Assembly (NCBI RefSeq): GCF_016616885.1
Contig: NZ_CP067102.1
Coordinates: 2,570,501-2,634,500 of the forward strand
Origin: Bradyrhizobium diazoefficiens
GTDB taxonomy: Bacteria; Pseudomonadota; Alphaproteobacteria; Rhizobiales; Xanthobacteraceae
Reading direction: 5' to 3'
Length of the DNA: 64,000 nucleotides
Part shown: in pieces, positions 7,534 to 15,778 of the stretch
Numbering within the stretch: the stretch's first letter is position 1
Layout of the letters: each line of letters opens with the position of its first letter
Position numbers and translations under genes: made by a program
Notes under the pieces: model-generated
The model's input: the letters and a program-made list of their open reading frames with translations, nothing else
What the model was told of the DNA's origin: nothing
Databases searched by the model: none

Positions 7534-7692
7534 ATGAGCCAGGAAAAGCCTGACAACGATCCCCGGCACCAGAATGACTGGGGATCGCATGCCCAGACGG
7601 ACAAGCCCTGGAAGGGCAATCCGGAGAAGGAGCAGAAGTCCGGCGACAAGAAGCCTGATCTGGAGAGGTGGCACGAGACCAAGACGCACTAG
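7534..7692 (+). CDS. 52-residue hydrophilic protein
   Basis: ATG at 7534 after AGAGGGAGA, 24 bases behind the PRC-barrel gene. The sequence starts MSQEKPDNDPRHQNDWGSHA and is almost wholly charged or polar with three Trp residues and many Lys/Pro. It looks disordered. It is probably in an operon with the PRC-barrel gene. Function unknown. Confidence 0.55.
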   Translation: MSQEKPDNDPRHQNDWGSHAQTDKPWKGNPEKEQKSGDKKPDLERWHETKTH

Positions 7693-7783
7693 GTGCGCCG
7701 ATTGACACGAGCGCGGCAGGTCAAGTGCCGCGCTTCTTTTTTGGGCAATGCAATCACGAATAGCAGTGGTGCTCTCAGAACCC

Positions 7784-7808
7784 GGAACCATGTTTTGGCG
7801 CTGCGGTT
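7784..7808 (+). promoter_or_regulatory. Candidate EcfG-type promoter for the efflux operon
   Basis: GGAAC (7784-7788), 16-base spacer, GGTT (7805-7808): one mismatch from consensus, about 70 bases before the GTG start at 7878. Confidence 0.4.
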
Positions 7809-7877
7809 GGGCTCGCAGCGCGGGTGCCGGCTCTGGCTACACCTGCTGCCGATTTCGTGCCGAGAAAGGTGTTCACC

Positions 7878-9032
7878 GTGGATGCTCAGACACGGGAGCG
7901 TGAGCCGTCTGCGGAACAACCGCAGAGGGCGAAAGAAGCTCCAAAGACTTCTCCTGATCAGACCGGCGAGGCCAAGGACCAGCCGAAGAAGCCGGCGCCG
8001 TCGCTACGCGAGCGGCTCGCCGAGCACTGGCTGCTCGCAACCGTCGGTGCCATTGCGCTGATCGCGGCGTTGGCCGGCGGTCTGCTCTATTGGCTCGAAG
8101 TCCGCCACTACGAATCCACCGACGACGCCTTCGTCGCGGCGCGCAGCTTTTCCGTGGCCCCGAAAGTCGGCGGCTACGCGACGGATGTCCCGGTCACGGA
8201 TAACCAGCACGTCAACGCCGGCGATCTCCTCGCCAGGATCGACGAGCGCGACTATCGCATCGCCGTCGATCAGGCTGCGGCGCAGGTCGAGGTCTCCAAG
8301 GCCAACATCGCCAATGTCGAGGCGCAGATCGACTCCCAGCAGGAGCAGATCAAGCAGGCCCAGGCGCAGCTCGACCAGGCGCAGGCCCAGCTTCAATTCT
8401 CGCAGGAAGAGTTCAATCGCGCGGAAAATCTGGTCGAGAAGGGCGCCGGCACCGTGCAGCGCCAGCAGCAGACGCGCTCCGATCTTCAGGCCCAGCAGGC
8501 CAACACCGAGCGCGCCAAGACCGCGGTGATAGCCGCGCAGGTCGGCATCAAGACACTGCAGGCCCAGCTCGAGGGTGCCAAGGCGCAACTGGAGCAGTCG
8601 CAGGCGCAGCTCGATCAAGCGAAGCTGAATTTGCAATATACCAGTGTCATCGCCGCGCAGTCCGGCCGCGTCGTCAAGCTCTCGGGCGCCAAGGGCACGT
8701 TCGTGACCGCGGGGCAGAGCTTGATGATGTTCGTGCCCGACGATGTCTGGATCGTCGCCAACTACAAGGAAACGCAACTGAACGACATGCGGCCGGGCCA
8801 GCCGGTCGAGATTCGCATCGATGCCTATCCCGGACGCAAGCTGACCGGCCACGTCGATTCCGTGCAGCCGGGCTCCGGCACCGCCTTCAGCCTGCTGCCG
8901 GCGGAGAATGCCACGGGCAACTACGTCAAGGTGGTGCAGCGCGTGCCGGTGAAGATCGTGGTCGACAACTGGCCGGCTGATCTGCCTGTTGGTCCCGGGA
9001 TGTCGGTCGTGCCCTGGACCAAAGTACGATGA
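7878..9032 (+). CDS. HlyD/EmrA-type membrane fusion protein
   Basis: About 384 residues. The GTG at 7878 follows GAGAAAGG at 8 bases and is preferred over an in-frame GTG at 7824 with no binding site. After a Lys/Pro-rich cytoplasmic tail there is one membrane helix (LLATVGAIALIAALAGGLLY), the first half of the lipoyl domain (SVAPKVGGYATDVPV), a long Gln/Ala-rich coiled-coil hairpin, then the second lipoyl half and beta-barrel (YTSVIAAQSGRVVKLS, WIVANYKETQLNDM). It forms the periplasmic link between the inner-membrane pump encoded next and an outer-membrane channel not seen here. Exports drugs or lipophilic compounds. Confidence 0.88.
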   Translation: MDAQTREREPSAEQPQRAKEAPKTSPDQTGEAKDQPKKPAPSLRERLAEHWLLATVGAIALIAALAGGLLYWLEVRHYESTDDAFVAARSFSVAPKVGGYATDVPVTDNQHVNAGDLLARIDERDYRIAVDQAAAQVEVSKANIANVEAQIDSQQEQIKQAQAQLDQAQAQLQFSQEEFNRAENLVEKGAGTVQRQQQTRSDLQAQQANTERAKTAVIAAQVGIKTLQAQLEGAKAQLEQSQAQLDQAKLNLQYTSVIAAQSGRVVKLSGAKGTFVTAGQSLMMFVPDDVWIVANYKETQLNDMRPGQPVEIRIDAYPGRKLTGHVDSVQPGSGTAFSLLPAENATGNYVKVVQRVPVKIVVDNWPADLPVGPGMSVVPWTKVR

Positions 9033-10648
9033 CCGACGTCGCGCAAGGCGGCGCATCTGCCGGAGGCTGGTCGCCGGAGCGCTCGGCAGCCGGCGGGCAT
9101 AATCCTTACCTCATCGCCTTCGTGGTCTCGATCGCGACCTTCATGGAGGTACTCGACACCACCATCGCCAATGTCGCGCTGCGCCATATCGCCGGCGGGC
9201 TCGCCGTCGGCCTCGACGAGAGCACCTACGTCATCACCAGCTATCTCGTCGCCAACGCCGTCGTGCTGTCGATCTCGGGCTGGCTCTCGACGGTGCTCGG
9301 CCGCAAGCGCTTTTACATGATGTGCGTGGCGACCTTCACGATCGCTTCGCTGCTCTGCGGCCTTGCCTGGAATTTGCAATCGTTGGTCCTGTTCCGCATC
9401 CTGCAAGGTCTCGGCGGTGGTGGCATGGCGACCAGCGAGCAGGCCATTCTCGCCGACTCCTTCCCGCCGCAGAAGCGTGGTCAAGCGTTCGCCATCTACG
9501 GTGTGGCCGTGGTGGTCGCCCCCGTGGTCGGCCCGACCCTGGGTGGCTGGATCACCGATACCTATTCCTGGCACTGGGTGTTCCTGATCAACGTGCCGAT
9601 GGGGCTGCTCTCGCTGTTGCTGGTCGGCACGCTGGTCAAGGAGCCTTCGAGTGCCGAGGAGGAGAGGGCGGAGCTATTGAGCAAGGGGCTTCGCGTCGAC
9701 TATGTCGGATTCATCCTGATTGCTGTCGGGCTCGGCGCGCTCGAATTCGTGCTCGATGAAGGCCAGCGCAACGACTGGTTCGGATCCAACATGATCCTGT
9801 CGTTTGCGCTGCTCGCGGCATTCTGCCTGCTTGCGCTGATCCCATGGGAACTGTCGCGCGATGATCCCATCGTCGATATCCGCCTGCTCGGTACGCGGCA
9901 ATTCGGTGCCTGCGCTGTGGTGATGCTTGGCACCTTTGCGGTGCTGATCTCGACCACGCAGCTCTTGCCACAGCTGTTGCAGACCGAAGTGGGCTACACC
10001 GCGATGCTGGCGGGGTTGGCGCTGTCCCCCGGCGGCATCGCGACCATGATGTTGATGCCAGTGGCGGGACGGTTGGTCAGCGTGGTGCAGCCAAAATATC
10101 TGATCATGTTCGGCGCCGCGGTCGCCGCGCTGTCGATGTGGCATATGACGGGACTGACGGGGGATATCTCCTACGGCTATGCTGCGCTGGCGCGCATCTA
10201 TCTCGCGATCGGCCTTCCCTTCCTGTTCCTGCCGGTGACGACGGCGTCCTATGACGGCGTGCCGCCCGAGAAGACCAACCAGGCGTCCGCGCTGATCAAT
10301 GTCGCGCGCAATATCGGCGGCTCGATCGGCGTGGCGGTGGCGCAGACGCTGCTGGCCCAGCGTCAGCAATTCCATCAAAGTCGCCTCATTGAGCATGCCG
10401 CACCCTCCGACCTCGGCTACCAGCAGACCATCGACACGATGACGCGCTATTTCCAGGCCCAAGGCTCGAATGCCAGCGATGCGGCGTCGCAGGCGGTCGC
10501 CTGGGTGGGGAAAACCTTGCAGCAGCAGGTCGATTTCCTCGCCTATATCGACGTGTTCTGGTCGCTCGCCATCATCGCCGCGCTGCTGATCCCGATCGCC
10601 GCCACGCTCCGCTCAATCGATCTCGGCGCGCCGGCGCGGGGGCACTAG
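9029..10648 (+). CDS. DHA2-family (EmrB/QacA) drug:H+ antiporter
   Basis: 539 residues with about 14 hydrophobic helices. Signature stretches are VLDTTIANVALRHIAG (motif D1 of the DHA2 group), the cytoplasmic loop GWLSTVLGRKRFYM (motif A) and the antiporter motif C region YGVAVVVAPVVGPTLGGW. Its start overlaps the HlyD-type gene by 4 bases (ATGA), so the two make an EmrAB-like tripartite pump. The stop overlaps the convergent HxlR gene by 4 bases. Substrate unknown. Confidence 0.9.
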   Translation: MTDVAQGGASAGGWSPERSAAGGHNPYLIAFVVSIATFMEVLDTTIANVALRHIAGGLAVGLDESTYVITSYLVANAVVLSISGWLSTVLGRKRFYMMCVATFTIASLLCGLAWNLQSLVLFRILQGLGGGGMATSEQAILADSFPPQKRGQAFAIYGVAVVVAPVVGPTLGGWITDTYSWHWVFLINVPMGLLSLLLVGTLVKEPSSAEEERAELLSKGLRVDYVGFILIAVGLGALEFVLDEGQRNDWFGSNMILSFALLAAFCLLALIPWELSRDDPIVDIRLLGTRQFGACAVVMLGTFAVLISTTQLLPQLLQTEVGYTAMLAGLALSPGGIATMMLMPVAGRLVSVVQPKYLIMFGAAVAALSMWHMTGLTGDISYGYAALARIYLAIGLPFLFLPVTTASYDGVPPEKTNQASALINVARNIGGSIGVAVAQTLLAQRQQFHQSRLIEHAAPSDLGYQQTIDTMTRYFQAQGSNASDAASQAVAWVGKTLQQQVDFLAYIDVFWSLAIIAALLIPIAATLRSIDLGAPARGH

Positions 10649-11112
10649 GCAGCGTCGGCTCCTTGCCGTCCCGGGCCCGCGTGCACATGCACCTGTTTCG
10701 CATGCAGCGGCTCGCCGCATTCCGAGCACACCATCACCGGATCGAACAGCTTGCCGCACGTCTTGTGCTCGTGCAGCAGTGGGCGGCCGCGCTCGTCGCC
10801 CATGTGGGTATCGCCCCAATGCACCATCGCCATGATGATCGGATAGAGGTCGAGCCCCTTCTGCGTGAGGATGTATTCGTAGCGCTTCGGCGCTTCGGAA
10901 TAGGGGACGCGGCGCAAGATGCCAAAGCGCACCAGCTTCTTCAGCCGCTCCGAGAGCAGATGCCGCGTGATCTGGAGCGAGGACTGGAACGCCTCGAAGC
11001 GGCGCACGCGCAGAAAACATTCGCGCAGGATCAAGAGCGTCCAGCGGTCGCCGACCACGGCGACGGCGCGGGACAGCGAGCAGGGCTCCTCATCCAGCGT
11101 ATCCCACTTCAT
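10645..11112 (-). CDS. HxlR-family transcription regulator
   Basis: 155 residues. The winged-helix core is classic HxlR: SLSRAVAVVGDRWTLLILRE, then FEAFQSSLQITRHLLSERLK (recognition helix), and RVPYSEAPKRYEYILTQKG (wing). The C-terminal tail adds CGKLFDPVMVCSECGEPL, a possible four-Cys zinc ribbon seen in some members. It is divergent from the SDR gene at 11269, and a perfect palindrome (11209-11225) lies between them, the likely operator. It may sense small electrophiles or act through Cys residues; inducer unknown. Confidence 0.88.
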   Translation of the reverse strand: MKWDTLDEEPCSLSRAVAVVGDRWTLLILRECFLRVRRFEAFQSSLQITRHLLSERLKKLVRFGILRRVPYSEAPKRYEYILTQKGLDLYPIIMAMVHWGDTHMGDERGRPLLHEHKTCGKLFDPVMVCSECGEPLHAKQVHVHAGPGRQGADAA

Positions 11113-11203
11113 GGTTCGGTCTCCGGCTTAGTCAGTCAGAAAAAGGAACTAACTTGAATGAACAGCACAATTCGTCATGTAGCGTAGCATTCCTTCTCTC
11201 AAT

Positions 11204-11230
11204 TTGACAGTTCTATTTTAGAACTATAGC
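11204..11230 (+). promoter_or_regulatory. Promoter with palindromic operator for the SDR gene
   Basis: TTGACA (11204-11209), 15-base spacer, TATAGC (11225-11230). The spacer is occupied by a perfect inverted repeat AGTTCTATTTTAGAACT (11209-11225, 7-bp arms, 3-base centre). A dimeric regulator, presumably the divergent HxlR protein, bound here would block RNA polymerase. Confidence 0.5.
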
Positions 11231-11268
11231 GTTCGTTCCAACATATGCTCTCATCGGAGGAGGCGACC

Positions 11269-12006
11269 TTGCCCAAGCGAAACGCGACAGCCGCCGTGAT
11301 CGGGGCCGGCGATTTCATCGGCTCCGAGATCGCCAAGAAATTCGCCGCCGAAGGCTTTTCGATCTATGCGGGCCGCCGCAACGGCGACAAGCTCGCGTCG
11401 CTGGTGAAGGACATCGAAGCGGCCGGCGGCGAGATCCATGCGCGCTCGCTCGACGCGCGGAAGGAGGAGGAGGTCATCTCGTTCCTCGACGATGCCGACA
11501 AGCACGCACCGCTGGAAGTCTGCATCTTCAATGTCGGCGCCAACGTCAATTTCCCGATCCTCGACACCACCGAGCGGGTGTTTCGCAAGGTCTGGGAGAT
11601 GGCCTGCTATTCCGGTTTCCTCGCCGGGCGCGAGGCGGCGCGGCTGATGCTGTCGCGCGGTGGCGGCAAGATTTTCTTCACCGGCGCGACGGCGTCCTTG
11701 CGCGGCGGCAGCGGCTTTGCCGCCTTTGCCAGTGCCAAGTTCGGACTGCGCGCAGTGGCGCAGGCGATGGCACGCGAGCTCGGGCCGAAGAACATCCACG
11801 TCGCGCATCTCATCATCGATTCCGGCGTCGACACCGAATGGGTACGGCAGCGCCGGCTCGACGCGCTCGGGCCGAATGCGCTCGACAATCCCGATCTGCT
11901 GATGCCGCCTTCGGCTGTCGCCGATTCCTATTGGCAGCTTTATCAGCAGCCGAAGAGCGCCTGGACTTTCGAGATGGAGATCCGCCCGTTCGGCGAGAAA
12001 TGGTGA
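11269..12006 (+). CDS. Atypical SDR-family protein lacking the catalytic tyrosine
   Basis: 245 residues from TTG at 11269, chosen because GGAGGAGG lies 8 bases before it; the in-frame ATG at 11245 would give only about a 10-base leader from the predicted promoter and has no binding site. The Rossmann start reads VIGAGDFIGSEIAKKF instead of TGxxxGIG. At the active-site position the sequence is AAFASAKFGLRAV, so Tyr of YxxxK is Phe while Lys is kept. It is probably a divergent SDR with altered chemistry or a binding role. Expressed from the HxlR-controlled promoter; a nitronate monooxygenase-like gene follows. Confidence 0.75.
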   Translation: MPKRNATAAVIGAGDFIGSEIAKKFAAEGFSIYAGRRNGDKLASLVKDIEAAGGEIHARSLDARKEEEVISFLDDADKHAPLEVCIFNVGANVNFPILDTTERVFRKVWEMACYSGFLAGREAARLMLSRGGGKIFFTGATASLRGGSGFAAFASAKFGLRAVAQAMARELGPKNIHVAHLIIDSGVDTEWVRQRRLDALGPNALDNPDLLMPPSAVADSYWQLYQQPKSAWTFEMEIRPFGEKW

Positions 12007-12064
12007 CCGCGGCGCAACAGTCCGGCTAGACTGATTCCAAGCAAAAATCCGGGAGGATATGTAA

Positions 12065-13066
12065 GTGAAGACCGCGATCACCGAACTGTTCGGCATCGAG
12101 CACCCCATCGTCCAGGGCGGCATGCATTTCGTCGGCTTTGCGGAGCTTGCCGCCGCCGTCTCCAATGCCGGCGGGCTCGGCATCATCACCGGTCTCACGC
12201 AGAAAACACCGGAGCTGCTCGCCAAGGAGATCGCGCGTTGCCGTGACATGACCGACAAGCCGTTCGGCGTGAACCTCACCTTCCTGCCGGCCTTCTCGGC
12301 GCCGCCTTATCCGGAATACATTGCCGCCATCGTCGAGGGCGGCATCAAAGCGGTGGAGACCGCGGGTCGCAGCCCGGAAGCATACATGCCGGCGCTGAAG
12401 GCGGCCGGCATCAAGGTGATCCACAAATGCACCTCGGTGCGCCATTCGCTGAAGGCCGAGCGCATCGGCTGCGACGCCGTCAGCGTGGACGGGTTTGAGT
12501 GCGGCGGTCATCCCGGCGAGGACGACATTCCCAACATGATCCTGCTGCCGCGCGCGGCGGAGGAATTGAAGATCCCGTTCGTGGCCTCCGGCGGCATGGC
12601 CGATGGGCGCAGCCTCGTCGCGGCCCTGTCGCTGGGTGCGGCGGGCATGAACATGGGCACGCGCTTCATCGCGACCAAGGAAGCTCCTGTGCATCAGAAC
12701 GTGAAGAACGCGCTGGTCGCGGCGACCGAGCTCGACACCCGCCTGATCATGCGGGCCCTGCGCAACACCGAACGCGTCCTGAAGAACGCAAATGTCGACC
12801 GCCTGCTCGAGATCGAGCGCGAGAAGGGCGCCAAGCTCACGATCGACGACATTCACGACCAGGTCGCGGGTGTCTATCCCAAGATCATGCTGGACGGGCA
12901 GATGGATGCCGGCGCCTGGAGCTGTGGCATGGTCGCAGGGCTCATCCACGACATCCCCACCTGCAAGGAACTCGTCGACCGCACCATGACCGAGGCGGAA
13001 CAAATCATCCGCAGCCGGCTGATGGGGTTCCTGGATGGGACGGGTGCGACGCGAAAGGTCGCCTGA
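12065..13066 (+). CDS. Nitronate monooxygenase (2-nitropropane dioxygenase family)
   Basis: 333 residues, GTG start after GGGAGGATAT. An FMN-binding TIM barrel: the N-terminal IEHPIVQGGMHFVGFAELAA, GGLGIITG, the family GFECGGHPGE loop (catalytic His in ECGGHPG), FVASGGMADGRSLVAALSLG and the phosphate-binding MNMGTRFIATKEAP. These enzymes oxidise alkyl nitronates such as propionate 3-nitronate, although relatives include enoyl reductases. It lies 58 bases after the SDR gene, probably in the same operon, so the HxlR unit may deal with a nitro or electrophilic compound. Confidence 0.85.
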   Translation: MKTAITELFGIEHPIVQGGMHFVGFAELAAAVSNAGGLGIITGLTQKTPELLAKEIARCRDMTDKPFGVNLTFLPAFSAPPYPEYIAAIVEGGIKAVETAGRSPEAYMPALKAAGIKVIHKCTSVRHSLKAERIGCDAVSVDGFECGGHPGEDDIPNMILLPRAAEELKIPFVASGGMADGRSLVAALSLGAAGMNMGTRFIATKEAPVHQNVKNALVAATELDTRLIMRALRNTERVLKNANVDRLLEIEREKGAKLTIDDIHDQVAGVYPKIMLDGQMDAGAWSCGMVAGLIHDIPTCKELVDRTMTEAEQIIRSRLMGFLDGTGATRKVA

Positions 13067-13117
13067 CACTGTCGAACTTCTTAACCACGGCCGCATTTGA
13101 CGGCTGGAAATGCGCGC

Positions 13118-13173
13118 GACGCCTCCTAGATAGGAGTAAATTACTCCTTAACTAATCAATTTCAGGAGGCGTC
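13118..13173 (+). promoter_or_regulatory. Structured leader that pairs the ribosome binding site
   Basis: A perfect 10-bp inverted repeat, GACGCCTCCT (13118-13127) and AGGAGGCGTC (13164-13173), buries the whole Shine-Dalgarno AGGAGG of the GTG start at 13175. Between the arms is a second perfect palindrome AGGAGTAAATTACTCCT (13132-13148). CTCCT (13123-13127) can instead pair with AGGAG (13132-13136), and ACTCCT (13143-13148) with AGGAG of the binding site, so alternative folds exist. This looks like translational control in RNA; as DNA the inner palindrome could be an operator. Confidence 0.55.
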
Positions 13174-13174
13174 C

Positions 13175-13594
13175 GTGGTCCTGAAAAGCGTTCGTTTTGC
13201 AGTTGTTGTTGCCCTCGTGCTCGCATGGGGCGGCATCGCATACGCTGACGACTACAAGCCTGACGAATATCTCGGTCTCGATCTCTCCAAGGCGGTGCTG
13301 TCACCGAAGCGGCTCGGACCCGAGACGCAATTCGCGCCGGTCGCTCTGGAGGCGAAGGGCGGCAATGAGGCGCATGCCCGCGCCGAGCTCATCGATGTGC
13401 CGAAGAAGGTCGCGGTCGAACGCGTGCGCGCGCCGGAGCCGAAGGTCGCTCACACGAAGAGTGCGCAGCCGCGTGGCGCAGCCCGCACCAAGCTCGCACA
13501 TCGTCACGGCAATCCGCTGAACGCCCAGGCGATGGACACCCGCATCCAGACCTGGCCGTGCCGTTCCGGCGGCATCTGTAACTGGAAGCACTGA
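13175..13594 (+). CDS. Secreted protein of unknown function
   Basis: 139 residues, GTG start 5 bases after AGGAGG. The signal peptide is clear (VRFAVVVALVLAWGGIAYAD). The mature part begins DDYKPDEYLGLDLSKAVLSP, has a basic low-complexity middle, and ends with a compact motif TWPCRSGGICNWKH whose two Cys residues may form a disulfide. I know no function. The strongly structured leader suggests its translation is controlled by temperature, a ligand or a small RNA. Confidence 0.7.
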   Translation: MVLKSVRFAVVVALVLAWGGIAYADDYKPDEYLGLDLSKAVLSPKRLGPETQFAPVALEAKGGNEAHARAELIDVPKKVAVERVRAPEPKVAHTKSAQPRGAARTKLAHRHGNPLNAQAMDTRIQTWPCRSGGICNWKH

Positions 13595-13712
13595 CCCAGT
13601 CCGAGACCGTCACCTCCGCGTCGCAAAACCGTAGGCGTGAAGTCAAGAAACCGTAAGCCGGGAGTCAAGGAGCGCAGGCACCTTCCGTCGCGATTCGACG
13701 AAGGTCTCCTGA

Positions 13713-15278
13713 ATGGCAACGCTCCGCGCCTCGCGCGCATGGACCCGGCGGCAGTTTCTGGTCCGCTCCACGTCCTCTCTCGCCATCGCCTCGCTCGCAA
13801 AACCCTGTATCAGCCGCGCGGCCGATCGCCCGCAGATCGCGGGCGGGATCCAGTCGGGCGACGTGTCCGATGGCTCGGCCGTGATCTGGGCGCGCGCCGA
13901 CCGGCCTGCGCGGATGCAGGTAGAATGCTCGACCGTCGAGAGCTTCAAAACGATCATTGCCTCGGCGTCGCGTGACGCACTGCCCGACGCAGACTTCACC
14001 GCAAAGCTGCAGCTCGACGATTTGCCGCCCGGGCAGGACATCTTCTATCGCGTGCGCTTCGACGACATCGCGACCGGCATCGCCGGCGAAAACCGCGTCG
14101 GACATTTCCGCACCGCGCCGGCCGAGGGGAAATCGATCTCGTTCCTGTGGTCCGGCGATGTCGCGGGGCAGGGGTGGGGCATCGACATCTCGCGCGGCGG
14201 CTATCGCAGCTATCGCACCATGCTCGACAACCGACCGGATTTCTTCATCCACTCCGGCGACCATATCTATGCCGACTGCACGATCCCGTCCGAACAGAAG
14301 CTGCCAAACGGCGAGACCTGGCGCAACGTCGTGACCGAGGAGAAAGCGCAAGTCGCGCACACGCTGGCGCAGTTTCGCGGCAACTACAAATACAACCATC
14401 TCGACGAGAATTTTCGCGCCTTCCACGCGCAAGTGCCGATGTTCGCGCAATGGGACGATCATGAGGTCACCAACGACTGGTCGCCGACCGGCAGCTATGA
14501 CGATGCCGGCCATGAGGACGACGGCACGCCGCGCCTGGTCGCGCGTGCCCGCCGCGCCTTCTTCGACTTCATGCCGATCCGGGACATCGGCGCGCGGCAG
14601 GGACGGGTCTATCGCAAGATCGCCTACGGCCCGCTGCTCGACGTCTTCATGATCGACATGCGCAGCTACCGCGACGAGACCTGGAACAAGGGCAACGATC
14701 ATCGCGGCTGGATTCTGGGCGCCGAGCAGCTCGCCTGGCTGAAGCGGGAGCTCGCCGCTTCGCGCGCGACCTGGAAGGTGATCGCGGCCGACCTGCCGAT
14801 CGGCCTGATCAGCCTCGATGCCGTCGCGCTCGGCGACGGTCCGCCGGACAGACGTGAGCACGAGATCGCCGATCTGCTCGCATCGATCAAGCGCGCGGGC
14901 GTCCGCAACATCGTCTGGCTCACCGCCGACATGCATTACACGGCCGCGCACTACTATGACCCGAACAAGGCGCAGTTCAGCGATTTCGAGCCGTTCTGGG
15001 AGTTCGTCTCCGGCCCCCTGCATGCCGGCACCTGGGGCCCGGGCGAGCTCGACAACACGTTTGGCCCCGTGGCGATGTACCGGAACGGGTGTAGCGAAGC
15101 CCAGGGCGAGAACCTCGCGCCGTGCTTCGGCCTACAGTTCTTCGGCCGCGTCGACATCGATGGCGCCGGTGGCGTGATGACCGTGACCTTGAAGGACGTC
15201 GACAACCGCGACCTCTGGTCCGTCGACATCGTGCCCCAGCCGCAGGCGCGCCCGGCTATGGTTGCGCAGCATTCGTGA
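13713..15278 (+). CDS. phoD: PhoD-type alkaline phosphatase/phosphodiesterase
   Basis: 521 residues with a Tat signal (SRAWTRRQFLVRSTSS, twin Arg) for export in folded form. A small N-terminal beta-sandwich (PhoD_N; GIQSGDVSDGSAVIWARADR) precedes the metallophosphatase core: the metal ligands sit in IHSGDHIYADCTIP, FAQWDDHEVTNDWSP and TADMHYTAAHYYDP. PhoD enzymes use Ca and Fe to release phosphate from esters and teichoic or nucleic phosphodiesters in the periplasm. No Pho box was found in the short upstream region. A dispersed repeat begins 16 bases after the stop. Confidence 0.88.
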   Translation: MATLRASRAWTRRQFLVRSTSSLAIASLAKPCISRAADRPQIAGGIQSGDVSDGSAVIWARADRPARMQVECSTVESFKTIIASASRDALPDADFTAKLQLDDLPPGQDIFYRVRFDDIATGIAGENRVGHFRTAPAEGKSISFLWSGDVAGQGWGIDISRGGYRSYRTMLDNRPDFFIHSGDHIYADCTIPSEQKLPNGETWRNVVTEEKAQVAHTLAQFRGNYKYNHLDENFRAFHAQVPMFAQWDDHEVTNDWSPTGSYDDAGHEDDGTPRLVARARRAFFDFMPIRDIGARQGRVYRKIAYGPLLDVFMIDMRSYRDETWNKGNDHRGWILGAEQLAWLKRELAASRATWKVIAADLPIGLISLDAVALGDGPPDRREHEIADLLASIKRAGVRNIVWLTADMHYTAAHYYDPNKAQFSDFEPFWEFVSGPLHAGTWGPGELDNTFGPVAMYRNGCSEAQGENLAPCFGLQFFGRVDIDGAGGVMTVTLKDVDNRDLWSVDIVPQPQARPAMVAQHS

Positions 15279-15293
15279 GGGACGCGCAACTGG

Positions 15294-15394
15294 TTCACCT
15301 CTCCCGCTTGCGGGAGAGGTCGGCGCGAAGCACCGGGTGAGGGCTCTCTCCTCTGGGGGATTGTCCCGTTGCGGCTGCACCCTCTCCCGCAAGC
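15294..15394 (+). repeat. Dispersed repeat A, copy 1
   Basis: Begins TTCACCTCTCCCGCTTGCGG, a strong hairpin, runs through a block with GGGCTCTCTCCTCT and GGATTGTCCCGTTGCGG, and ends with CCCTCTCCCGCAAGCG. The reverse strand of 50728-50838 carries the same string of blocks with few differences. Both copies start a few bases behind a stop codon (phoD and dxs) in the same orientation relative to the gene. Confidence 0.75.
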
Positions 15395-15447
15395 GCCCTC
15401 CAGGGGCCATCGTATATGATTCTTGGTGGTCGCCTGAGCGCGCGCCT

Positions 15448-15579
15448 CGTCCTTCGAGACGACCGCTCCGCGGTCTCCTCAGGATGAGGCTAATCGGCAT
15501 TGGTCTCCGCTGAATCTGGCGCCGCATACTCCGCCCTCATCCTGAGGAGCCCGCCCAAAGCGGGCGTCTCGAAGGATGG
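15448..15579. repeat. Self-complementary repeat D
   Basis: CGTCCTTCGAGACG (15448-15461) and CTCCTCAGGATGAGG (15475-15489) reappear inverted as CCTCATCCTGAGGAG (15535-15549) and CGTCTCGAAGGATGG (15565-15579). The whole block is thus a large near-palindrome with a 45-base centre, of the kind found in many copies in rhizobial genomes. Confidence 0.7.
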
Positions 15580-15778
15580 CCGCAGCAAAAACGTTCAAAT
15601 GCGATAGCCTTCCCGCAAGCGGGAGAGAGGGGTCACCTAACCCAATCTTGATTGGCCGCTCCGCGCCTCCGGCGCTATGCTGGCCACTCCCGCCACCTCT
15701 TTTCCATCACCGAAGAGTCTGCTCGCGCGGCATCGCCGCTGGCATCCGGCGGGCTGAAATACCTCAGGAGCCTGTTCA

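Larger units (their letters stand above)
15279..15778. other. 500-base gap filled with palindromic repeats
   Basis: Between the phoD stop and the aldo/keto reductase start I see no gene. It contains one copy of the repeat shared with 50728-50838, a separate 132-base self-complementary repeat (15448-15579), and a fragment CCCGCAAGCGGGAGAG near 15612. The last 100 bases before 15779 should hold the promoter; the ribosome binding site is CAGGAG at about 15765. Confidence 0.7.

Noticed and set aside
8004..9056. A 350-residue minus-strand frame over the HlyD-type gene
   Set aside because: Pure antisense of a real gene; Leu/Arg/Asp-rich sequence with no family.
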